NCBI GenBank assembly: GCA_030068145.1
Contig: JAPJBO010000019.1
Location: forward strand, 124,001-188,000
Length of the DNA: 64,000 bases
Source: Diplonema papillatum
Lineage: Eukaryota > Euglenozoa > Diplonemea > Diplonemida > Diplonemidae
Reading direction: 5' to 3'
This document shows positions 29,668 through 39,218 of the stretch, piece after piece. The notes under the pieces are model-generated. The model had not been told where the DNA came from, did not search any database, and saw nothing but the letters and a program-made list of their open reading frames with translations. The stretch's first letter is position 1. The number at the start of each line of letters is the position of its first letter. The position numbers were made by a program, and so were the translations under genes.

Positions 29668-29778
29668 TGGTCACCCGGAGACTTGAGAACGCCGGATCTC
29701 CAAGAGAACTTACACTCTAAAGTCACATTCAACTCAACCAACAGGATGGTGTGGTAGAGACAAAAAAACGAAGCGAAA
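29668..29778 (+). promoter_or_regulatory. Probable promoter and leader of the radial spoke head gene
   Basis: Duplicate of 29121-29227, ending AAAAAAACGAAGCGAAAATGG. CACATTCAACTC lies 50 bases before the ATG; a similar CTCATTCAA word lies at that distance before the endonuclease V and 35982 starts. Confidence 0.4.
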
Positions 29779-31443
29779 ATGGCCGACGAAAAGTTCCTGA
29801 CGTCCGAGCTTGCGATACAGCTCAGCGACATCCTCGCCACGGTCATCACGGAGAAGCCGAATGACGCGCTGGGCCTCTTCGAGTCGCTCGCGGTCTTCAG
29901 CCGCACGGGGAAGATGGTCCCCGACGACGACCCGACCGTCTTCCTAGGCGAAGAGTCCGTTTCGAAGGCGGCCATCACCCCGGAGCAGATGCGGTCGCTC
30001 GCGTGGGCGAAGCAGTACTCGCATTTGGTCGTCCCGCCGAAGCCGCAGAAGAAGGCGCCGAAGGACGACGACGAAGAAGCAGAGCCGGAACCGGAGGAGG
30101 AAGAGCCCGAGGACAAAGGGGAGCTCGCCGACGTGACGCGGGAGCAGGAGGTGTTCAACTCCGTCGGCATGGGGCTGCCGGCCGCGGAGGCCTACCGGCT
30201 GATGGTTTCCTTGAAGCGGCTGCTCGACCGGGAACCGCTCAAATCCGTACGGTTTTTCGGCAAAATATTCGGGATCCGAGGAGACTACCACGTAGCGGAA
30301 GCGGAGGTAGACCCCGAGCGTGAAGCAGAGCCCGCTGAAGAAGCGGGCGACGAAGAAGCCGACGACGGTGGGAAGGGCCCGGAAACCATCCTAGAAGTCC
30401 TCAATAACGCGAGCAAGGGCAAGCAGCCACCGCTTCCCACCGAGCCGAAGAACAACCCCGGCGCCAACAAGTACCAGTACTACGTGACGACCGACCTCGT
30501 GCAGTGGACCAAGCTTCCGGACGTCACGCCGCAGCACATCCAAGCCGCTCGGCTGATCAAAAAACTGTTCACCGGCGACCTGTTTGCCCCGGTGACGGGG
30601 CACCCCCCGTTCCCAGGCGTCGAGCAGCACTACCTCCGGGCGCAAATCGCGCGGATCAACCACGCGTGCCGGCTCGCACCGAGAGGGGTGTACGAAGACC
30701 TTCCCGAGGAGGAGGAGGAAGACGACGAGGAGGCCGCGAAGAAGGACACCTCGAAGCGTGCGCCCTACGAGACTCTCCCGGAGCTTGCTCCGGCGGCGAC
30801 CGAGGACCTGCCGGAGGCCGACGACGAGCAGTGGCAGAAGGAGGCGTTCGCCGTCTTCGGGAAGGGCTACGAAAACGAGGCTCTCCTCGACGGCAAGAAC
30901 TGGGTGCACGTCGAACCCTCGCTGCTGCAGACCCAGGGTCGGACGACTGAACACAAGTTCGAGAAGGAAGACGGCGAAGACGAAGGCGAAGAAGACGCGG
31001 GCCCCCAGCCGCCGCTGGAGCTCGTCTCCCCGTTGCTCTCGCAGGTGTGCAAGGACGCCACCCTCGCCTTCGAAGCGCACCGAACCCGCGAGAACGCAAG
31101 CTGGATCTTCCGGAAGGCGTTCGCCCAGACGTCGTCGGCCGCGAAGCAAACGTACCTCGTCAAGTCCCTGCGGTGGCCCGGCGCCTGCTGCTTCGCCCAG
31201 GTGCAGGCCGGCACGCCGGGGGCCTCGTACTGCAACGCGTACTTCGGCAACGGGCTGAAGGCGCCCGCCACGTTCGCGTTCTCGCCGCCGATGCCCGAAG
31301 CTCGGCCGGACGTGCCGTTCAAAACACCCCTCCTCCAAACGGACTACACCCCCGACGACGAGCTTGAGTTCGTGCCGCCGCCGCCCGCCCCGCAGGTAGT
31401 GGGGCAGGACGAGGAGGAGGAAGACAACGAGGAAGACCAGTAA
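29779..31443 (+). CDS. Radial spoke head protein 4/6 (RSPH4A/RSPH6A type)
   Basis: RSP4/6 proteins form the head of the radial spoke in motile 9+2 cilia and transmit signals from the central pair to the dynein arms. The 554-residue product has the family's order of motifs: an N-terminal helical region with LGLFESLAVFSR (residues 31-43), acidic linker (95-113), VFNSVGMGLPAAEAYRLMVS (125-144), VRFFGKIFGIRGDYHVAEAE (157-176), NKYQYYVTTDLVQWTKLPDV (230-249), TPQHIQAARLIKKLFTGDL, HPPFPGVEQHYLRAQIARI (275-293), and a C-terminal region with WVHVEPSLLQ and a Pro then Glu/Asp-rich end. Length agrees with algal and animal members. It is a single exon with strong G/C third positions. The gene is flanked on both sides by truncated copies of itself. 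Identification is secure; RSP4 versus RSP6 cannot be separated by eye. Confidence 0.95.
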   Translation: MADEKFLTSELAIQLSDILATVITEKPNDALGLFESLAVFSRTGKMVPDDDPTVFLGEESVSKAAITPEQMRSLAWAKQYSHLVVPPKPQKKAPKDDDEEAEPEPEEEEPEDKGELADVTREQEVFNSVGMGLPAAEAYRLMVSLKRLLDREPLKSVRFFGKIFGIRGDYHVAEAEVDPEREAEPAEEAGDEEADDGGKGPETILEVLNNASKGKQPPLPTEPKNNPGANKYQYYVTTDLVQWTKLPDVTPQHIQAARLIKKLFTGDLFAPVTGHPPFPGVEQHYLRAQIARINHACRLAPRGVYEDLPEEEEEDDEEAAKKDTSKRAPYETLPELAPAATEDLPEADDEQWQKEAFAVFGKGYENEALLDGKNWVHVEPSLLQTQGRTTEHKFEKEDGEDEGEEDAGPQPPLELVSPLLSQVCKDATLAFEAHRTRENASWIFRKAFAQTSSAAKQTYLVKSLRWPGACCFAQVQAGTPGASYCNAYFGNGLKAPATFAFSPPMPEARPDVPFKTPLLQTDYTPDDELEFVPPPPAPQVVGQDEEEEDNEEDQ

Positions 31444-31510
31444 AAGCGTAGGGCCTTCCCGCCTCCCCCCAACCCCCAAACATGCATGAGAGGCAGACAG
31501 TACTGACTAC

Positions 31511-31675
31511 ACAGCGAGGTCCAGCCTCAGACGCTGGAGTTAAAAAAAGGTGTGCCCGAGTCACGCCCGAAAGGCGGGTCGCGCTACAACCAAAACGCGT
31601 GTAGATCCACACCCGAAAAGCGGGTGTGACACCCGCTTTCTTAACTCCAGCTTCTGAGCGCTCGACTCCACCGTG
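31511..31675 (+). mobile_element. MITE-C copy 1
   Basis: Left end GAGGTCCAGCCTCAGACGC and TGGAGTT, right end AACTCCAGCTTCTGAGCGCT and a CCACCGTG tip: imperfect terminal inverted repeats of about 30 bases. The interior carries CCCGAAAGGCGGGT-type palindromes shared with the copies at 32651, 53661 and 59087. Inserted just after the radial spoke gene. No coding capacity. Confidence 0.75.
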
Positions 31676-31848
31676 TAAACACCAGGAGGAAGAGGACAAC
31701 GAGACCAGTAGGGCCTTCCGGAAGGCGTTCGCCCAGACGTCGTCGTCGGCCGCGAAGCAAACGTACCTCGTAGTTCGTGCCGCTGCCGCCCGCCCCGCAG
31801 GTAGTGGGGCAGGACGAGGAGGAGGAAGACAACGAGGAAGACCAGTAG
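31676..31848 (+). pseudogene. 3' fragments of the radial spoke head gene
   Basis: Codons for FRKAFAQTSSAAKQTYLV (here with an extra TCG) are joined directly to those for the Pro-rich end and EEEEDNEEDQ with a stop, so about 180 bases between them have been deleted. An additional GAGGAAGAGGACAACGAGAC scrap precedes it. Confidence 0.75.
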
Positions 31849-31896
31849 TCGTGTAGGGCCCCACCGCAGGTATGTATGAGCAACGAACAGCTGCCT

Positions 31897-32035
31897 GACA
31901 AACCAGACTCACACCGTTGTCGTGTCCGCAGACACTCAGGTTCCGCGCTGATGGTCCCGCGCTGATGGTCCGCCGCAATGTCTCCGTGGCTTAAAGGACC
32001 GAAACACGGCGCAGACGGGACCAGCCGAATTACGA
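31897..32035 (+). repeat. Dispersed repeat family D, copy 3
   Basis: CAGACTCACACCG, CGCAGACACTCAGGTTCCGC, GCTGATGGTC (twice) and CCGTGGCTTAAAGGACCGAA match the copies at 667 and 10420. Confidence 0.6.
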
Positions 32036-32650
32036 TGCGTGTGGGGTGGCGCAACATGGTCCCAAGCCCAGAGAAACGGTTGGTGCTCAGCAGAAGGCTT
32101 CCTGGATAGCTTGGGCCTCAGAAAAAGCGGTTCTGGAGAGTTAGCGATACGCCAGATAGCCCACGTGCACATCATCGCATTTCGAAAGAATCCTTCTGCC
32201 TGACGCTACCAGTGCACGAAACCATGGAGGAACCCTTTTGACGATGGCCGCCCGGAGGCTCCAAAACCATGGATCCTCAAGCGAGCGTCCACTCTAAATA
32301 AACCGAAGCGTCTCTCATTTTTCGGTACGTCAAGTCCTGGCACTTGAGGCTGGCATTCACCGCGTGTGCATCTCTGATTAGTCAGAATTTCGTCGGTCCG
32401 GGCTGGTTTTAAGTGGAACGAGAAACCTGGGCATGTGCTCGTTTCAAGGGTTAAGCCAAGCAAGTCTCAGCGTAAATGGATGTCGACAGTGGGTCCGGAG
32501 ACGGCTCGTTCAATCGGTGGCAACCTACGAGGGGAAGGTGCCTTTTGGGCCGGCTGGTGAACAACGGTACCTCCACTGCCTCCTCCAGCGACCGCGCTGC
32601 GACCGATGGGGCGGCAGCGCGTGTGAACCAACTTCCCGAGTGGCTCTCTT
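32036..32650. other. Intergenic stretch, nothing recognised
   Basis: A diverged promoter-like motif (CTCAAGCGAGCGTCCACTCTA) lies at 32279; no gene. Confidence 0.3.
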
Positions 32651-32951
32651 CACGGTGAGGTCCAGCCTCAGAATTTGGAGTTAAAGAGGGTGTGCCCGAG
32701 TCACACCCGAAAAGCGGGCGTGCTCCAATCAAAACGTGTGTAAATCCGCACCCGAAAAGCGGGTGTGAACACCCGCTTTTCTTGTGTTAACAATGCATTG
32801 TTGGTACTAAAAATTAGTAGTTGGCAGCGTACTACATGAAACTTACCAAAGCAGGTGAGTTCCGCTAGTGCGCACAAACAAAAGAAAGCGCCATACTATT
32901 TTTTTTCAACTCCAGCTTTCACTCCAGCTTCTGAGGCTGGACGTCACCGTG
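32651..32951 (+). mobile_element. MITE-C copy 2, longest
   Basis: Left tip CACGGTGAGGTCCAGCCTCA, right tip TGAGGCTGGACGTCACCGTG: a nearly perfect 20-bp terminal inverted repeat. Inside are CACACCCGAAAAGCGGGCGT and GCACCCGAAAAGCGGGTGTG hairpins and a segment related to family C. No target duplication is obvious. Confidence 0.8.
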
Positions 32952-33904
32952 TTCTTTGTTTAGTCCAAAAATCTTACCCTCCCCGCTCCCCCCCGTAATG
33001 TAAATTGCGCCCGCCCCGGACAGGGGGGGCGGCTGGATAGGCGTTTCTGTGTTTTCTTCTTCTTTTTTGTTGCCTTCTGTTTTTTCTTCTTCTTCTTCTC
33101 CATTCTCCCTATATACGCCCTCGTGTTCTCGGCGTACGTGCCTCTCGCCTTACCTTTTGATCTTCTTGTTGAACTTGCATCTGCTTCGCGGATAGTTGCA
33201 ACAATAGGAGTTTGCGTTCGGGCGGCACGCTGCCCCACGATATTCGTGTCGGTGAACGGGACCCACCTGACGCCAGCTTGGAAGGAAATGCTCGACAAAA
33301 GCTGCCAGTGACAAAGAACCAGAGGGATCCCAAGTGCTGTAACTACCGAACCACGTGTTGAACGGACGTGAGGTCGTGCTGGTGTACTCCTACACGACGA
33401 GTGAGAACCAACACACGGTGGTGTAAGCGAAGAACAAAAAAGGCACAAAGTCACTCTCATCCCGCGTACGCTCTCCGCAAGACCGAAGACGCAGCATTGT
33501 GTGCACCTCATGGTCCCCAAAAAGAGGGGGCTTCTGACCCCCTCCCTTTGAGATCTTGCAGCCAACTTGAGCATTTCGTGCAAAGCAGGTGCTCATACAA
33601 AATACTCGAGGGGCTGCCTTGTGCTTATTTCGAAGGAGGCTATAGGGTGTGGCACAATACAACCACGAAGTGGGTTAAGTGTGTAATGATGCCACAACGT
33701 CCCTCACCATTGAAGCTGGTAGCCTTAAACCTCTAAACCACATTAAACGCTAAAATACTGAGGGGGCCTACCGTAAGTAAGGTATGTGGACAATGGCCGA
33801 AACCACCAATGGCCAACAACCAAGGTACCCACCGATCCTCTTACCTCGTGTAACCACCACTATTACGACACTCAGAGCACAAATTATATCTTCCCTTAAC
33901 GACG
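32952..33904. other. Intergenic stretch with family B fragments
   Basis: 33270-33440 matches the 3' half of family B (GGAAATGCTYGACAAAR, ACCACGTGTTGAACGGACGT, GTGGTGTAAGCGAAGAACAA). 33585-33680 is a reversed 5' piece (AGCAGGTGCTCATACAAAAT, ACTCGAGGGGCTGCCTTGTG). A pyrimidine-rich TTCTTCTTCTT tract lies near 33060-33100. No gene. Confidence 0.5.
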
Positions 33905-34182
33905 AAGGTCACCCGGAGACTTTAAAACCCCGGAGTTTCAAGCAAACTTTCACTCTTAAAAAAAGAAGCCGAAGGGTAGACGCATAAAAAAAGAAAGCTT
34001 CCCGCAAGTGCAACAATCGGCTATAGTTGGCTGCAGGTTCCCCGGAGTTTCAAGCAAACTTTCACTCTAAAAAAAGAAGCCGAAGGGTAGACGCATAAAA
34101 AAAGAAAGCTTCCCGCCAATGCAACAATCGGCTATAGTTGGCTGCAGGTTCCCCGGAGTTTCAAGCGAGCCTCGACTCTGAA
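33905..34182 (+). repeat. Tandem copies of a promoter-like block
   Basis: CCCCGGAGTTTCAAGC, AAACTTTCACTCTWAAAAAA and GAAGCCGAAGGGTAGACGCA occur at 33933, 34040 and (partly) 34152, a unit of about 111-116 bases. The first unit begins with GGTCACCCGGAGACTT as upstream of the radial spoke gene. No gene follows directly; a short dispersed segment does. Confidence 0.7.
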
Positions 34183-34204
34183 ACCCCTCCCCGGCAATCA
34201 TGTC

Positions 34205-34285
34205 GGCAGGGGGAGGAGGCGAGATTGAAAATTGCCCAGGGTGGGATTCGAACTCACCACCCATACATCCAAAAAATCCCAGCCA
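34205..34285 (-). other. tRNA-like 3' half (B-box), probably a tRNA-derived remnant
   Basis: The minus strand reads GGGTGGTGAGTTCGAATCCC followed by ACCCTGGGC: a T-arm with the TTCGAAT loop and a B-box GAGTTCGAATCC. The T-stem has one mismatch, and I cannot find a matching 5' acceptor half or anticodon arm, so it is not called a tRNA gene. Confidence 0.3.
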
Positions 34286-34629
34286 TTTTTGGGTTCGCCA
34301 TTTCCGATTCCGATTTCCGTCGGATCTGTTCCTCGAACAAGGTGCCAGCAGTGTGGTTGGCTGCTGCGTCCCGGCTCGGTATCCTGGTTGCGTACTGGGT
34401 CATTGACACCGCAGATTACGGGTAAACGGTTTTCTAAAGGCATTGTGCACACAGATTCGTGCATAATTCAGGTATGCGCGAGTGACCAGCCCGTTCTACT
34501 TGTAGCGCTTCCTAATTCTGTGCCGAAACCTCTTCAGAAGAGCCACTGTTTTACCACGAGTAGTAACCAGCGACGGGCGCTAGCCGACGTCGGAGTTCTG
34601 CGCCATTCCGTATTGGGTCAAGAAAACCG

Positions 34630-35015
34630 GCACGCCACTAGGCATGACCAGCTACAACGGCCGCACGGCTGTCGTCGCCCGGCTGCTGGCAGCCGGTGCT
34701 GACGTTGCCGCGAAGGACGGTCCCGGAAGCACCATGCTGGCGGGCTACAGGGGCCATGCATCTGTCACCACGCACCTCCTGAATGCCGGCGCCGGTGTGG
34801 ATGATGCGACCCGGTAGCAAGCGTACTGCTATCATGTGGGCGAGCAAGGCTGGCCACGCTGACGTCGTCGGGGTGCTCCCGGGGGCCGGCGCGCAACTGG
34901 AGGCGGTTGACAGTACTGGCCGGACCGCCCTGGTGTGGGCCAGAGGGTCCGGCTGCGAAGCCGTCGTCGAGCAGCTGCTGGCTGCGGGCGCCAGCGTCCA
35001 ACCTTGTCCGCCAGC
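34630..35015 (+). pseudogene. Ankyrin-repeat pseudogene fragment
   Basis: Four ankyrin-type repeats are readable: GRTAVVARLLAAGADVAAKD, STMLAGYRGHASVTTHLLNA GAGVD split over two stretches, RTAIMWASKAGHADVVGVLP and GRTALVWARGSGCEAVVEQL. A +1 frame change and a stop occur at about 34815 between the second and third repeats. It lacks a start and ends abruptly where duplicated DNA from the downstream gene begins. Ankyrin repeats mediate protein-protein contacts; the original gene cannot be named. Confidence 0.75.
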
Positions 35016-35194
35016 AACGGAGGCCACGGGTCTGTCGCCCCTTGTTCTCGTACCCTGCCGCTGGCCACCAGCGGTTCGGCCCCGAGGATCGCGCTTCGTA
35101 GGCTGATTGTATCGACTTGGCACTGTGTGCGAGAGACCCCGCTTTGCATCTTTACATGACCAGGTCTCGACGCTGCCAACTTCCTTTTTGGTAC

Positions 35195-35415
35195 TGCACG
35201 GCGGCGGCACCCCGCCGTTGAAGGCACGACCCCCGCCCGCATCCGGGCACCCGGCTTGACGCTGCGGCGGAAGGCGAAGGCGAGCAGAGCCGACGCACGG
35301 CAGCGGACGCTCGACAGCTCGTTGGCCGCTCGGTTCTCGGACGTGTTCTCCATCCTCAGCAGCGACTCGTCCGACGGCGCCGGAGTCGAGCACTTCGCTG
35401 TCGTTGGGGGGGGAA
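35195..35415 (+). pseudogene. 5' fragment of the disordered-protein gene, copy 1
   Basis: Matches the 35982 gene from codons for VEGTTPARIR to FSDVFSILSSDSS, then diverges into GTCGAGCACTTCGCTGT and a G8-A4 run. The start region is missing. Confidence 0.75.
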
Positions 35416-35509
35416 AAGGAAAGGAACCCATGTGGCCCATTGGTAGCACAACCTCGAGTATATTTACAACACGGCAGGTGCTCCTTCAAAAAGAGCAACA
35501 ACAAACAAC

Positions 35510-35835
35510 GATGAAAACAAAGCCGACCGCGAGTTGTTCATAGTCAACGAAGTGCGATCCTCGGAACCAGTACGCTACGTCGACGTGGCGGTCAGCGGCA
35601 GGGTACGAGAACGAGGACGGGCGGCGGCACCCCCGCCGTTGAAGGCACGACCCCCGCCCGCATCCGGGCAGTCGGCTTGACGCTGCGGCGGAAGGCGAAG
35701 GCGAGCAGAGCCGACGCACGGCAGCGGACGCCCGACAGCTCGTTGGCTGCTCGGTTCTCGGACGCGTTCGCTGTCCTCAGCAGCGACTGGTCCGAAGGCG
35801 CGGAAATCTAGCACTTCGCCGTTTGGGGGGGGAAA
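35510..35835 (+). pseudogene. 5' fragment of the disordered-protein gene, copy 2
   Basis: Includes leader, ATG and the first 100 codons, but AACAAAGCC in place of AACGAAGCC and an extra base put the frame out at once. It ends at the same divergence point as copy 1 (CTAGCACTTCGCCGTTTG and a G8-A12 run). The leader word ACCTCGAGTATATYYACRAC recurs before the intact gene. Confidence 0.75.
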
Positions 35836-35939
35836 AAAAAAAAAGGAAAACAGTGACGCCCAACAGGAATTACAGGACTACTGGGCGGTTCTGTTGCGGG
35901 TAGCTAATTTGTAGCACAACCTCGAGTATATCCTACGAC

Positions 35940-35981
35940 ACAGCAGGTGCTCATTCAAGAAAAAAAAACCAACACAAAAAG
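35940..35981 (+). promoter_or_regulatory. Leader of the disordered-protein gene
   Basis: GGTGCTCATTCAAGAAAAAA lies about 30 bases before the ATG; the same GGTGCTCATTCAA occurs 50-60 bases before every endonuclease V start. It may mark an initiator or the 5' end of the mRNA. Confidence 0.4.
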
Positions 35982-38900
35982 ATGAACGAAGCCGACCGTG
36001 CGTTGTTCATAGTCAACGAAGCGCGATCCTCGGAGCCAATACGCTACGTTGACGACCCGACTGCTTGGCGGCCGGCGGCAGGGTACGAGAACGAGGAAGG
36101 GCGGCGGCATCCCGCGGTTGAAGGCACGACCCCCGCCCGCATCCGGGAACCCGGCTTGACGCTGCGGCGGAAGGCGAAGCGGAGCAGAGCCGACGCACGG
36201 CAGCGGACGCCCGACAGCTCGTTGGCCGCTCGGTTCTCGGACGTGTTCTCCATCCTCAGCAGCGACTCGTCCGAAGGCACGGCAACCGGCGCGCCGTTCC
36301 CCATCTTCAACGACCCGCCCGCCGACGGCGGAGCAGCCACCCTCACCCCGAAGAGACAGAGGACCAGCACCATCCCACAGCCAAAGGCGTCCGCCTCTCC
36401 AGCGGCGGCGCGGCTTTGTTCGAAGTTGAAGCCGGCTTCCCGCGTGCGGGCCTGCCCGCCGCCGGCGAAGGTCGAGAAGAAGGTCCAAAACGCGCGCGCC
36501 GCAGGCGCCCGGCGGGGCGATTACACGGACATTTTCGCCATCCTCAGCGACTCCGACGAAGAGCGTCCGATGCGCATGGACCCGCAATCGACCCCCCGCG
36601 CACCTTCGCCGCCCTCGACTGCAGGAACGCAGTCGGCCCGCGCTGCATCTTCCGATGCTCCTGCGCCGAGAAGCCCGTTCGCAGACGGCCGGGATCCAGT
36701 TGTGGGAGAGCGGAAGGCAACGGCGGGTGGCGACGACGCTCAAAACAACCCAGTGACCAGCCCCGTGCCGCCTCGCCGACAACCTGCTTCTTCGGGAGTA
36801 TCCGGGGGCCCACGGTTCAACGCGCCACCGGTGCCGAAAAGCGCGTTGGCAGATGGCCAGTGTCCAGGTGCGGGAGAGCAAACCTCGAGTCGGGTTGGGG
36901 GCGCCGGGGACACCCCCGTAGGCAGCCTCATGCCGCCTCCTCCGCAACCAGCCTCTTCGGGAAAACCAGCCGCCGCGAAGCCGCAGCGGGCCGCGAGGAA
37001 GAAGCCGACCGCGCCCCCGAAGGCTGCCAACGACAACAACAGCAAAAACAAGAGCAGCAGCACCCAGAACGAGAACAACGGCAGCAACGGCAAGACCGAC
37101 ACTGCCGGCAACACCAACCAGAAGAAGAAGAACAGCAACAGCAACAACCAGAGCAACGGCGGCAACGGCGACAAGAAGAGGGCCCGGCCCGCCGCCGGCG
37201 CCGGGGCACCCAACGCGAAGCGGCAGAGGCCGGCGCTTCCCGCGGGTCCTTCCCAGCCAGAGCCGGCCGTCCTTCCGCCGGAAGGGGCGCCGCCTGCCTG
37301 CAAGACCGGCGGTGCACCCGTCGAGCCAGGCGGGGACAACCTTCTAACGGCCTCGCAAGGTCGAACAAAGCTCGCGGATTCCCCCGAGCCGGCCCCGTGC
37401 GGAGCACCCGCGGAGCCGAGCCAGAAGACGGTTGGGGATCCTCCAACGGGCGAATCGCAGGCAGCTTCTTCCCGAGCAAGCCGGGCCGACGCACCGGCCG
37501 CTGGAGCAAGCGAAACCCGGCCAGCACACCGCCCCCTCCGCAAGCCGCGCGGGAAAACGGGCAAAAACCGTTCGGCTGACGTGCGAGCGGGTTCTTCCGA
37601 GACCAAACCCGCAGTTTGCACCAGCAAAGACGGACTAGCCGACCCGCAGCAGGCAGCTTCCTCCCAAGCCAAACCTGCGAACAAGCTCGGTAAGCTGCTC
37701 AAAAGACCGCTCAAGAATGACGAAGAACCTTCAGCCGACGTGCAAGCGGGGTCTTCCGAGACCAAACCCGCAGTTTGCACCAACAAAGACGGACTACAAG
37801 ACGGACAAGAGGGTTCTTCCGAGGCCAAGCCCGCAGGCAGCAGCACGGATCAAGCGCTCGAAATGCCGGCCGACGACGACAAAGACTCTGCTGCAGACGC
37901 TCAGCCAACTTCGTCCCAGGTTAAACCTGCGAACAAGGTCGGTAAGGTGCTCAATAAACCGGTCAAAAAAGGCGCAAATTGTTCAGCTGCCGTGCGAGCG
38001 GCTTCTTCTGAGAGCGGACCCGCAGACTCCTCTGTTAAAACACTCGAAACGCCGGCTAACAACGAAGAAGACTCCGCAGCAGATCCGCAGGCAGCACCCT
38101 CCCAGCCCAAACTTGTGATGAAGGTTGGCAAGCCGCTCAAGAAAGTAGGAGGAAACCCTTCTGCCGACGTGCCGGCGGGTTCTTCTGAGACCAAACCAGC
38201 AGACTCCACCGACAGCACTAGCGGAGACCCACCAGCGAACCCGCAGGCAGCTTCCTCCCAGGCCAAACCTGCGACCAAGCTCGGTAAGCTGCTCAAGAAA
38301 CCGCTCAAGAAAGTAGGAGGAAACCCTTCTGCCGACGTGCCGACGGGTTCTTCTGAGACCAAACCAGCAGACTCCACCGGCAGCACTAACGAAGACCCAC
38401 CAGCGAACCCGCAGGCAGCTTCCTCCCAAGCCAAACCTGCGACCAACCTCGGTAAGCTGCTCAAGAAACCGCTCAAGAAAGTAGGAGGAACCCCTTCTGC
38501 CGACGAGTCGGCGGGTCCTTCTGAGACCAAACCAGCAGACTCCGCCGGGGGCACTATCGAAGACCCGCCAGCGAACCCGCAGGCAGCTGCCTCCCAAGCC
38601 AAACCTGCGACCAAGCTCGGTAAGCTGCTCAAGAAACCGCTCAAGAAAGTAGGAGGATCCCCTTCTGCCAACGTGCCAGCGGGTCCTTCTGTGACCAAGC
38701 CAGCAGACTCCGCCGGGGGCACTATCGAAGACCCGCCAGCGAACCCGCAGGCAGCTGCCTCCCAAGCCAAACCCGCGAACAAGCCCGGCAAACCGCAAGG
38801 GAAGCCGGCTGGGAAGAGGGCGCCGCCCGCGCGTCCCCCACGCAAGCCGCCGGGCAAAGGCCCGCCGCTGGCCGCGAAGCCGGCCGTCTCGCTGGCGCCG

Positions 38901-39218
38901 GTGCTGCTGCGGCCGGAGGGGCTGCGGCCGTTGCACAGGGAGTACGCGCGGGACATCGCGTCGTTTCCGTCGGACAAGAACGAGCTGTTCCTGCTGGACG
39001 CGGTTTCCCTGCGGGCCCTTGGCCGCGGCTCGGCGGCCTTGCTGCAGGATCTGCGGGCCTACGCCCGGCGGTGCTCGTACACGGAGATGCTGCACGCGTA
39101 CAACGAGACGAAGGACGTCGCCGAAGCGGTCATCGGCCGCATCGCAGAGCTCACCGAGACTTCGACGGGGCGCCTCCACGCCCAGTTCCTCAGGCAACAC
39201 CGCACGACGACCCAGTGA
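35982..39218 (+). CDS. Long disordered Ala/Pro/Lys-rich protein with SIM-like motifs, function unknown
   Basis: The 1078-residue product is not recognised. Residues 1-200 contain three stretches of aliphatic residues followed by Ser/Asp/Glu that resemble SUMO-interaction motifs: ALFIVNEARSSE (7-18), FSDVFSILSSDSSE (85-98) and YTDIFAILSDSDEE (181-194). There follow a Ser/Pro/Ala-rich region, an Asn/Ser/Lys/Gln-rich stretch (about 345-400), and degenerate to well-kept 56-residue repeats (coded by 168-bp units, 38140-38800) with the core KKPLKKVGGNPSADVPAGSS. The last 105 residues are different: a likely folded helical domain (VLLRPEGLRPLHREYARDIA to TGRLHAQFLRQH). Basic composition and SIM-like motifs suggest a nuclear, chromatin- or scaffold-type protein, but this is inference. 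Single exon, long intact frame, and flanking fragments that follow its coding sequence support a real gene. Confidence 0.8.
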   Translation: MNEADRALFIVNEARSSEPIRYVDDPTAWRPAAGYENEEGRRHPAVEGTTPARIREPGLTLRRKAKRSRADARQRTPDSSLAARFSDVFSILSSDSSEGTATGAPFPIFNDPPADGGAATLTPKRQRTSTIPQPKASASPAAARLCSKLKPASRVRACPPPAKVEKKVQNARAAGARRGDYTDIFAILSDSDEERPMRMDPQSTPRAPSPPSTAGTQSARAASSDAPAPRSPFADGRDPVVGERKATAGGDDAQNNPVTSPVPPRRQPASSGVSGGPRFNAPPVPKSALADGQCPGAGEQTSSRVGGAGDTPVGSLMPPPPQPASSGKPAAAKPQRAARKKPTAPPKAANDNNSKNKSSSTQNENNGSNGKTDTAGNTNQKKKNSNSNNQSNGGNGDKKRARPAAGAGAPNAKRQRPALPAGPSQPEPAVLPPEGAPPACKTGGAPVEPGGDNLLTASQGRTKLADSPEPAPCGAPAEPSQKTVGDPPTGESQAASSRASRADAPAAGASETRPAHRPLRKPRGKTGKNRSADVRAGSSETKPAVCTSKDGLADPQQAASSQAKPANKLGKLLKRPLKNDEEPSADVQAGSSETKPAVCTNKDGLQDGQEGSSEAKPAGSSTDQALEMPADDDKDSAADAQPTSSQVKPANKVGKVLNKPVKKGANCSAAVRAASSESGPADSSVKTLETPANNEEDSAADPQAAPSQPKLVMKVGKPLKKVGGNPSADVPAGSSETKPADSTDSTSGDPPANPQAASSQAKPATKLGKLLKKPLKKVGGNPSADVPTGSSETKPADSTGSTNEDPPANPQAASSQAKPATNLGKLLKKPLKKVGGTPSADESAGPSETKPADSAGGTIEDPPANPQAAASQAKPATKLGKLLKKPLKKVGGSPSANVPAGPSVTKPADSAGGTIEDPPANPQAAASQAKPANKPGKPQGKPAGKRAPPARPPRKPPGKGPPLAAKPAVSLAPVLLRPEGLRPLHREYARDIASFPSDKNELFLLDAVSLRALGRGSAALLQDLRAYARRCSYTEMLHAYNETKDVAEAVIGRIAELTETSTGRLHAQFLRQHRTTTQ

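Noticed and set aside
34205..34285. tRNA gene on the minus strand
   Set aside because: Only the T-arm and 3' acceptor side can be seen, with a mismatch in the T-stem and no anticodon arm or 5' acceptor strand at the right distance.
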